A stretch of DNA of 19,848 bases from JBLHKS01 sp047620505 (GTDB lineage: Bacteria > Verrucomicrobiota > Verrucomicrobiia > Verrucomicrobiales > DEV007), in contig JBLHKS010000133.1 in NCBI GenBank assembly GCA_047620505.1, forward strand, positions 1-19,848, given 5' to 3'. A model generated the notes under the pieces. That model did not search any database, was not told the origin of the DNA, and was given only the letters and a program-made list of their open reading frames with translations. Positions within the stretch are counted from its first letter, which is position 1, and every line of letters begins with the position of its first letter. The position numbers and the translations under genes were made by a program. Below, piece by piece: positions 14,369 to 19,848 of this stretch.

Positions 14369-15850
14369 ATGAATTCATCTCGCCGCACTTTTCTTTCCGA
14401 CACCGGCATGGGCATGACCGGAATGGCCTTGTCCGCGATGCTTTTTCAGGACGGCGTTCTCGCGGAAAGCGGCCAGCAGCTGCTGACGGGCGCTGACTCC
14501 GGGCCTCACCACCCGCCAAGGGCAAAATCGTGCATCTGGATTTTTCTGATCGGCGGACTGAGCCACATGGAAAGCTTTGATCCGAAACCTGCGCTCAACA
14601 AATATGCCGGGAAAACCTTCGACGAGACGCCATTCGCGAAGGCCGTGCTCGATGAGAAAAAGATCAACGAGAAGCTCCTTGATCCCAAAAAGGCGGACCG
14701 AAAGATCTACAAAACCGTCATGCCGCTTCAAACTGGCTACAAGCGCTACGGCGCGAGTGGGCTCGAAGTGAGCGATTGGTTTCCACACATCGGTTCGCAG
14801 GCGGACGACCTGACGCTGGCGCGCGGGATGTGGACGATCGACAACAATCACGGTGCCCAGTTGACGTTCCACACGGGCCGGAAAATCACGGAAGGAGCCT
14901 ACCCAACGGTTGGTTCCTGGGCGAGCTACGGGCTGGGAACCGGAAATCGCAATCTGCCGGAGTTCGTCGTGCTCGGGAATCCGAGCGCGGATTGTTGCGG
15001 GGCGGCGTGGACGCATGGGGCGGCTTATCTCGGGCCGGAATATGGTGGTGTGAGGATGAAAGTTGACCCGAAGGATCCGCTCTCATTTGTGCGGCCGGCG
15101 GACCCGAAATTCACGATCGATGAACAGCGCGAGAATTTTTCGTTGCTCGGGAAACTGAACCGAATCGCCGGGATCGAATATCCGGACGACCAGCAGCTGC
15201 TGGCGCGGATCAAGTCTTACGAACTCGCTTTCGAAATGCAGACTGCGGTGCCCGAGGTGATGGATTTTGCGACAGAGCCGAAGCACATCCACGACCTCTA
15301 CGGCTTGGGCGAAACGAAGACGAAGGCGTTTGGCGAGAAGTGCCTCGCTGCGCGGCGTCTGGTCGAGCGTGGCGTGCGATTCGTCCAACTTTTCCACGGC
15401 TACACGGGCAGCGCGGGCGGCTGGGACTCACACGTCAATATTAAGAAGCTTCATTCGTCCCGCGCGGGCGAAATGGATCAGCCGGTCGGCGCGCTGATCG
15501 CGGATTTGAAGCAACGCGGTTTGCTGGACGACACGATGGTCGTGCTGGGTTCCGAATTCGGTCGGACGCCGGGCTTGGAGCAGCGCAGCGACAAAAACGC
15601 CAGCACGGGCCGCGATCACCATCCGCATGGCTTCACCGTGATGATGGCGGGCGGGGGCGTGAAAGGCGGCTTAGCCTACGGCGCGACGGACGAACTCGGA
15701 TTCCATGCGGCGGAAAAACGGCACTACGTGACCGACATCCACGCGACGGTTCTGCATCAGTTAGGCTTGGATCCGCGTCGGCTCGAAGTGCCGGGCCGCA
15801 AGCGGCTGGAGCGCGATTTTGGTGAGGTGATGCAGGGGGTTCTTGCCTAG
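14369..15850 (+). CDS. Tat-exported DUF1501 protein
   Basis: 493 aa. A twin-arginine signal begins the protein (SSRRTFLSD, R5-R6) and is followed by a Gly/Met-rich hydrophobic stretch, so it is probably exported folded. The rest is a full DUF1501 (PF07394) domain: CIWIFLIGGLSHMESFDPKP near the mature N-terminus, NNHGAQLTFHTGR, PEFVVLGNPS, GWDSHVNI, VVLGSEFGRTP and GRDHHPHGF. The family belongs to the alkaline-phosphatase-like superfamily, and its members are abundant in Planctomycetes and Verrucomicrobia. They usually pair with a DUF1549/DUF1553 cytochrome-type protein; no such gene is in this window. Catalytic activity of the family is not established. It carries two palindrome copies. Confidence 0.93.
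   Translation: MNSSRRTFLSDTGMGMTGMALSAMLFQDGVLAESGQQLLTGADSGPHHPPRAKSCIWIFLIGGLSHMESFDPKPALNKYAGKTFDETPFAKAVLDEKKINEKLLDPKKADRKIYKTVMPLQTGYKRYGASGLEVSDWFPHIGSQADDLTLARGMWTIDNNHGAQLTFHTGRKITEGAYPTVGSWASYGLGTGNRNLPEFVVLGNPSADCCGAAWTHGAAYLGPEYGGVRMKVDPKDPLSFVRPADPKFTIDEQRENFSLLGKLNRIAGIEYPDDQQLLARIKSYELAFEMQTAVPEVMDFATEPKHIHDLYGLGETKTKAFGEKCLAARRLVERGVRFVQLFHGYTGSAGGWDSHVNIKKLHSSRAGEMDQPVGALIADLKQRGLLDDTMVVLGSEFGRTPGLEQRSDKNASTGRDHHPHGFTVMMAGGGVKGGLAYGATDELGFHAAEKRHYVTDIHATVLHQLGLDPRRLEVPGRKRLERDFGEVMQGVLA
14475..14484. repeat. AGCAGCTGCT palindrome, copy 6 (in DUF1501 gene)
   Basis: Plus-strand gene, Gln-Gln-Leu-Leu codons, just after the Tat signal region. The symmetry extends one base outward on each side. 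Confidence 0.85.
15192..15201. repeat. AGCAGCTGCT palindrome, copy 7 (in DUF1501 gene)
   Basis: Second copy in the same gene, 717 bases on, again in the Gln-Gln-Leu-Leu frame (D-D-Q-Q-L-L-A). Confidence 0.85.
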
Positions 15851-15858
15851 CGGAAGAG

Positions 15859-16383
15859 TTGAGTCGATGGGGTGCGCTTTATGCTGTAGGCATGCTTTCG
15901 TCTTGTAGTTCTTTAATCGATCCGGATTCACAACCGGCAAATACGTTCGACATCTTAAGAAATGATGAGCGAATTCTGTTTCCCGTCTCCGAAGCTGGCT
16001 ACCGATGGAAAATTGAGCCCAACGGATGTGAGTTCACCCTGCGTTGTGAAGCCGAGGACACGCCTGAGCACAACCATGGTCCTTTGCTTGAGGTCACGCT
16101 AATTCTGAAAAACGAACCCAGACTGGTCGCTGGCACCGAGTGGACAAACCAGCCAGCCTACGTCGAAGATCCCGAGTTAGGGTGGCTGACGAATTATTAT
16201 GAATGGACGCACGAAGGCTTTGAGAATTTTTCGCTCAAGATCCTCAACATCTCAGGTGAGGGAGTTCTGACTTGCCGATTGATCGGAATGGTTAGCCTGA
16301 ATCCAGATAGAATGGATCAAGTCCCCGTGAGCGTCGTTGCCGATTTCAAGCACGACGAGACGGTTAGAAGGGGCGTTGGGTAG
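15859..16383 (+). CDS. Small hypothetical protein, possible lipoprotein
   Basis: 174 aa from a TTG, or 163 aa from the ATG at 15892. The TTG version gives a plausible lipoprotein signal (MSRWG, a short hydrophobic run, then LSSC with Cys16), which the ATG version destroys; GGAAG lies close upstream. I do not recognise the family. The mature part is beta-rich and acidic, with paired Trp residues (EWTNQPAYVEDPELGW, NYYEWTHEGF). It starts 8 bases after the DUF1501 stop, so the two may be cotranscribed. Its codons look AT-richer than those of the flanking genes, and it carries no palindrome copy; recent acquisition is possible. The 3' end lies 15 bp from that of the converging pntB. Confidence 0.6.
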   Translation: MSRWGALYAVGMLSSCSSLIDPDSQPANTFDILRNDERILFPVSEAGYRWKIEPNGCEFTLRCEAEDTPEHNHGPLLEVTLILKNEPRLVAGTEWTNQPAYVEDPELGWLTNYYEWTHEGFENFSLKILNISGEGVLTCRLIGMVSLNPDRMDQVPVSVVADFKHDETVRRGVG

Positions 16384-16398
16384 TCTCTTCTGCGGTTC

Positions 16399-17784
16399 TC
16401 AATCCTTGAACTGCGCGACCAAACCGGTCAGCGTCGCTTTCGCATCGCCGTAAATCATCCGGGTGTTTTCGCGGAAAAACAGCGTGTTGACGAGACCCGA
16501 GAAACCAGCGCCCTGACCGCGTTTCAGCGCGAAGACCGTCCGCGCCTGATAAACATTGATGATCGGCATGCCGTAAATCGGGCTGGTCTCATCTTCGACG
16601 GCAGACGGGTTCACGACGTCGTTCGCTCCAACGACAATCGCAACGTCGACCATTTCCATGGTCGGGTTGACGTCGTCCATTTCGCAAAGTTGCTCGTAGG
16701 GGACATCGGCTTCGGCGAGGAGCACGTTCATGTGGCCTGGCATCCGGCCGGCGACCGGGTGAATCGCGTAGCGGACCTCGCAGCCGTTTTCGGTGAGGAT
16801 CTCTCCGAGTTCCTTCGTCGCGTGCTGCGCCTGAGCGACGGCCATGCCGTAACCTGGGACGAAAACGACGTTGCGCGCGGCTTCGAGAACGTAGTAGGCG
16901 TCGTCGACCGAGATCGCTTTCATCTCGCCTTCGACTTCCTTGCCTGTCTTTCCACTGGCGGCACCGAAGCTGCCGAAGAGGACATTGAAGAGGGTTCGGT
17001 TCATCGCTTTGCACATGATCACGGTCAGGATCAGCCCTGACGTGCCCACCAAACAGCCAGCGACGATGAGAACGTTGTTGTTGATCGCGAACCCAGCAGC
17101 TGCTGCGGCGAGTCCGGAGAAACTATTCAAAAACGCGATGACGACCGGCATGTCTCCGCCGCCGATCGGGATGACGCCGAGGACGCCGAGGACGAGCGAA
17201 ATGCCGATTACCAAGCCGAGAAAAACAGCCGACCCGGTAGTCATCCAAGCGATGCCGAATCCTATCAAAGTAACAAACAGAAGGGCGTTGACCACTTTCT
17301 GTCCGGGGAAAACGATCGCGGAGCCCTTCAGCTTTCCAGCGAGTTTGGCCCAGGCGATCAATGATCCAGTGAACGTGATTCCGCCGATCAGAATCGCCGC
17401 GATGACGGCACCTTCCTCGAAGGATCCGAGGGTTCCTGGTTTGGACGCTTCAGCCCAGCCGACGAGCACGCTGGACAGACCGCCGAATCCGTTGAAAAGG
17501 GCGACCATTTCCGGCATTCCGGTCATGGCGACTTTCTTCGCCGCGATGAAGCCGATAACTCCGCCGATGATCAGGCCGACCGGAATCCAGTACCACAGAA
17601 AGTCATCTTTGGTTGCCTGACCAGCAACCGTGACGAGCACGGCAAGGAGCATCCCGATGGATGAAATAAGGTTGCCGCGCCGGGCCGTCGAGGCATCTCC
17701 GAGCATCTTGATCCCAAGGATGAAGAGGATCGAAGCCGCGATGTAGGCGAGGTCTTGGAAAGGTTTAAATTGATCGAATGTCAT
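16399..17784 (-). CDS. pntB: NAD(P) transhydrogenase subunit beta
   Basis: 461 aa, full length. The first 180-250 residues form the multi-helix membrane domain dII, with a hydrophobic start, AAKKVAMTGMPEMVALFNGFGG and repeated Gly-rich helices. Residues about 285-461 form the NADP(H)-binding dIII with GYGMAVAQAQ (311-320), HPVAGRMPGHMNV, GANDVVNP, KRGQGAGF and YGDAK. With PntAA and PntAB it makes the inner-membrane pump that uses proton motive force to reduce NADP+ with NADH. It is the last gene of the three, 41 bp after pntAB; no clear Shine-Dalgarno site precedes its ATG. Contains a palindrome copy in an Ala-rich helix. Confidence 0.97.
   Translation of the reverse strand: MTFDQFKPFQDLAYIAASILFILGIKMLGDASTARRGNLISSIGMLLAVLVTVAGQATKDDFLWYWIPVGLIIGGVIGFIAAKKVAMTGMPEMVALFNGFGGLSSVLVGWAEASKPGTLGSFEEGAVIAAILIGGITFTGSLIAWAKLAGKLKGSAIVFPGQKVVNALLFVTLIGFGIAWMTTGSAVFLGLVIGISLVLGVLGVIPIGGGDMPVVIAFLNSFSGLAAAAAGFAINNNVLIVAGCLVGTSGLILTVIMCKAMNRTLFNVLFGSFGAASGKTGKEVEGEMKAISVDDAYYVLEAARNVVFVPGYGMAVAQAQHATKELGEILTENGCEVRYAIHPVAGRMPGHMNVLLAEADVPYEQLCEMDDVNPTMEMVDVAIVVGANDVVNPSAVEDETSPIYGMPIINVYQARTVFALKRGQGAGFSGLVNTLFFRENTRMIYGDAKATLTGLVAQFKD
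17095..17104. repeat. AGCAGCTGCT palindrome, copy 8 (in pntB)
   Basis: Minus-strand gene, Ala-Ala-Ala frame, within an Ala-rich membrane helix of PntB. Confidence 0.85.
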
Positions 17785-17825
17785 TTGAGGACAGTGGACT
17801 TCAGGCTGTGAAAGTTGGGCTCAGG

Positions 17826-18116
17826 CTACTTCTTATCCTTCTTGAACATGCCAAGCATGCGATCGGTGACGAAGTAGCCGCCAACGACGTTGACTGTCGC
17901 CAGAATCAGCGCGCCTAGACCGAGGAAAGTGCTGATGCCGCCTTCGGTGTTCGACGAGGCGATCAGAGCACCCACAATCGTGATGCCGGAGATTGCGTTC
18001 GAGCCAGACATCAGCGGCGTGTGCAGTTGTGAGGGGACTTTCGCGATCAATTCGAAGCCGAGAAAGGCTGCGAGCGCGAAGATAAAAAGGAGAGGAATGA
18101 GATCTTGGAATTCCAT
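17826..18116 (-). CDS. pntAB: NAD(P) transhydrogenase subunit alpha part 2 (membrane)
   Basis: 96 aa, usual for the separate membrane part of the alpha subunit. Three hydrophobic helices are visible (about 6-25, 41-52, 64-86), with the conserved VPSQLHTPLMSGSNAISGI segment between the first two, and a Lys-rich end. In E. coli this part is fused to the NAD-binding part as one PntA; here it is separate, as in Rhodospirillum-type three-subunit enzymes. It lies between pntAA and pntB in the same orientation. Confidence 0.95.
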   Translation of the reverse strand: MEFQDLIPLLFIFALAAFLGFELIAKVPSQLHTPLMSGSNAISGITIVGALIASSNTEGGISTFLGLGALILATVNVVGGYFVTDRMLGMFKKDKK

Positions 18117-18139
18117 CGAGGTATTTGCGGCGGTGCCGC

Positions 18140-18163
18140 GTGCTTGGTTCTTTGTGCTTGGTT
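18140..18163. repeat. Short direct repeat in the pntAA-pntAB spacer
   Basis: GTGCTTGGTT occurs at 18140-18149 and again at 18154-18163, a 14-base period inside the 61-bp spacer. Probably a small slippage product; no function is evident. Confidence 0.5.
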
Positions 18164-18177
18164 GGGCTCCGGCCGGC

Positions 18178-19338
18178 TTACTTGAAGCGTTCGTTGACGA
18201 TTTCGCCGCCGTGCGTCAGGACGCAGCTCTTCAGGATTTCGTCTTCGAGATCGAATTTGAAGGTCTTTTCTTCCTTGTCCCAGAAGTGCTCGATGAAGTT
18301 AGCGAGGTTTGCCGCGTACATCCCGCTGGAGTCGCGAGGAACGAAGTTTTCCAGTCGAGCATGGCCGATCAAGCGGACGCCGTTTGCCGTGACGGCTTCT
18401 TCGTCAACCACAACGCCTTCGACGTTTCCGCCAGTTTCCGCAGCCAGGTCGACGACAATCGAGCCATTGCTCATGCTGTCGATCACGTCCTGCTTCACGA
18501 GAAGCGGTGCCTTGCGGCCAAAAAGTTTGGCGGTCGTGATCACGATATCGCTCTGGGCGCAGACCTTGCCTTGCTCGGTCCGCTGCTTTTCGATCTGCTC
18601 CGGAGTTAGCTCTTCGGCGTAGCCTTGGTCGGTAGCGCCAGTTTCACCGAGATCGATCCGGAGCGCCTTCGCGCCGAGCGATTCAGCCTGCTCAAGCGCC
18701 TCAGCCCGAGTGTCGAACGCAGTCACCCGCGCGCCGAGCCGCTTGGCGGTCGCGATGGCCTGCAAGCCGGCGACGCCGATTCCAATGACGAAAACTTTGG
18801 CCGGCGAAATCGTGCCCGCCGGCGTCATCATCATTGGCAAAATTTTGTTGAGACGCTCGGTCGCGACGATCACGGCCATGTAGCCAGCGAGGTTCGCCTG
18901 GGAGCTGATCGCGTCCATTTTCTGCGCGAGCGTCGTCCTCGGCATCATTTCCAGGCTCGCCGCGGTGACTCCAGCAGCTGCTAGCGATTCGAGCCGCGCT
19001 TTCGACGGCGTGTCGGTCGGCGCTTCGCCTTCGCCAAGGTGAATGTGGAACGGCGCGAGAAAACCGACGTGCATCGCGCCTTTCTTCATTTTTGCGATCT
19101 CATCCGCTTCAGGCGGAGCAACGCGGAAAACGATGTCCGCCGCTGAAATCCCAGCGTCGCGTTCGCCAGCTTTCGCGCCGACGTCTTCGTACATCGAATC
19201 GGTGAAATCAGCCGTCTCGCCTAAGCCTCGTTCGAACTCAACCTCAAGGCCGAGCCCAACAAGTTTGCGCGCAGTTTCGGGCGTCATCGCAGCCCGAGTT
19301 TCCTTCGGGTCAGTCTCTTTAGGGACAAAAAGTCGCAT
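18178..19338 (-). CDS. pntAA: NAD(P) transhydrogenase subunit alpha part 1 (NAD-binding)
   Basis: 386 aa, the usual length of the soluble dI subunit when separate. It shares the fold of alanine dehydrogenase. Visible: the PKETDPKETRAAMTPE start, SQANLAGYMAV at about 146-156, the Rossmann loop GIGVAGLQA (186-194) followed by AFDTRAEA, and DIVITTAKLFGRKAPLLV. It binds NAD(H) at the cytoplasmic face and passes hydride to NADP+ in PntB. First gene of the set, with pntAB 61 bp downstream. The 80-bp gap upstream, after the partial gene, could hold the operon promoter, but no strong match is seen. Confidence 0.97.
   Translation of the reverse strand: MRLFVPKETDPKETRAAMTPETARKLVGLGLEVEFERGLGETADFTDSMYEDVGAKAGERDAGISAADIVFRVAPPEADEIAKMKKGAMHVGFLAPFHIHLGEGEAPTDTPSKARLESLAAAGVTAASLEMMPRTTLAQKMDAISSQANLAGYMAVIVATERLNKILPMMMTPAGTISPAKVFVIGIGVAGLQAIATAKRLGARVTAFDTRAEALEQAESLGAKALRIDLGETGATDQGYAEELTPEQIEKQRTEQGKVCAQSDIVITTAKLFGRKAPLLVKQDVIDSMSNGSIVVDLAAETGGNVEGVVVDEEAVTANGVRLIGHARLENFVPRDSSGMYAANLANFIEHFWDKEEKTFKFDLEDEILKSCVLTHGGEIVNERFK
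18973..18982. repeat. AGCAGCTGCT palindrome, copy 9 (in pntAA)
   Basis: Minus-strand gene, Ala-Ala-Ala frame (L-A-A-A-G), in the spacer helix before the MMPRTT segment. Confidence 0.85.
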
Positions 19339-19418
19339 GGATCTGGCGAAGTTAGAGGGCGCAACGGCGCGATCAAGTGGGAACTTGCGTCAGAAGTATT
19401 TTAAGCAGCTCAGCCGGG

Positions 19419-19848
19419 CTATTTCGCTCCCGGAAACGCGGCCTTCACCAGCTCAGCGACCTTCGCATGGAGCAGTTTGACAGTCTCCTCGGTCAGCGGT
19501 TCCTCGTCCGGAATGTCTAGCAGCTGCTGGAGATCCAGAAGGTACTGCCGGATCTTAATCATGTGCTCTTTCTCGAGCAAACTCGGCTCCAGCGTCTCGA
19601 ATTCGGCCACGTAATAACCGATGATGTCGACTCGCTTTAGAATTTCCCCTCGCTCTTCGGTGTAGGGATCGAGCGCAGCCGAACACGCCACTTCAAAAGC
19701 TCGAAGCCAGCCGCCGAATCCGATCAAGTGCACGGCGTCGACATCGCGCAAAGTCACCATTTCGATCTGGACGTCTTTCTGCGTCGAGGTCAGCTCTGCA
19801 CGGAGTTTCGGCTTGTCGCCAGAGCGGCTGTGCTCGATCAGAGGCTTG
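19419..19848 (-). CDS. Unrecognised protein, 5' end beyond the window
   Basis: The minus-strand frame is open from the right edge to the TGA- or TAA-type stop at 19419, so about 142 codons of the C-terminus are visible; an internal ATG at 19760 is unlikely to be the true start, because the preceding 29 codons read as continuous protein (KPKLRAELTSTQKDVQIE). The visible part is largely helical and charged, with a Gly-rich segment HLIGFGGWLRAFEV and a C-terminal helix KLLHAKVAELVKAAF. No catalytic motif or membrane helix is recognisable. It lies 80 bp upstream of pntAA in the same orientation, so a shared transcript is possible. Function unknown. Confidence 0.7.
   Translation of the reverse strand, partial: KPLIEHSRSGDKPKLRAELTSTQKDVQIEMVTLRDVDAVHLIGFGGWLRAFEVACSAALDPYTEERGEILKRVDIIGYYVAEFETLEPSLLEKEHMIKIRQYLLDLQQLLDIPDEEPLTEETVKLLHAKVAELVKAAFPGAK
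19519..19528. repeat. AGCAGCTGCT palindrome, copy 10 (in the partial gene)
   Basis: Minus-strand gene, Gln-Gln-Leu-Leu frame (D-L-Q-Q-L-L-D). It lies only 546 bases from copy 9. Confidence 0.85.

Noticed and set aside
16940..17620. Plus-strand open frame of 226 codons opposite pntB
   Set aside because: It mirrors the membrane helices of PntB on the other strand and gives a Pro/Thr-rich product without recognisable domains.
6136..19528. Reading the AGCAGCTGCT copies as a CRISPR array or a tandem repeat
   Set aside because: Spacing is irregular (546 to 2,690 bases) and most copies are inside conserved genes, so they are dispersed rather than an array.

Overview
The window looks like about 20 kb of chromosome from a member of the Verrucomicrobia (Verrucomicrobiota), probably Verrucomicrobiales-like. 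The clues are a Tat-exported DUF1501 protein, several secreted carbohydrate esterases, a BlaR1-type M56 peptidase with a secretin-like C-terminus, the tail of what looks like a WA-repeat protein, and a three-gene proton-translocating transhydrogenase. The lineage is inferred from gene content. No rRNA, tRNA, CRISPR array, insertion sequence or prophage gene was seen.

Layout. (1) Bases 1-6091 form a polysaccharide-degradation block. A giant multi-lobe esterase (5' end outside the window) is followed 14 bp later by a NodB/polysaccharide-deacetylase-like exported protein. A sialate-O-acetylesterase-type secreted esterase converges on them. Together they suggest removal of acyl groups from acetylated glycans. 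(2) Bases 6343-7031 hold a Phd-type antitoxin and PIN-domain (VapC) toxin pair behind an AT-rich inverted repeat. (3) Bases 7100-9847 encode valyl-tRNA synthetase, with an altered KMSKS loop and an internal insert. (4) Bases 9921-11135 encode a two-domain lipoprotein on the minus strand. (5) Bases 11371-13068 look like a deletion scar: the 3' tail of a minus-strand gene abuts an N-terminally truncated plus-strand M56 peptidase. (6) rpe and tadA are divergent, 40 bp apart, and rpe overlaps the M56 stop tail to tail. (7) A DUF1501 protein is followed by a small putative lipoprotein. (8) pntAA-pntAB-pntB lie on the minus strand behind an unrecognised partial gene that runs off the right edge.

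The most unusual signal is not a gene. A perfect 10-base palindrome, AGCAGCTGCT, occurs ten times (starts 6136, 8065, 9813, 10552, 13242, 14475, 15192, 17095, 18973, 19519) where about 0.02 would be expected by chance. The copies fall in one intergenic site and in nine sites within eight genes, on both coding strands and in two reading frames (Gln-Leu-Leu and Ala-Ala-Ala). Codon preference for one peptide therefore does not explain them. None lies in the first 6.1 kb, the carbohydrate-esterase block, which may mean that block was acquired. The palindrome behaves like a genome-wide iterated element comparable in style to the cyanobacterial HIP1 palindrome.
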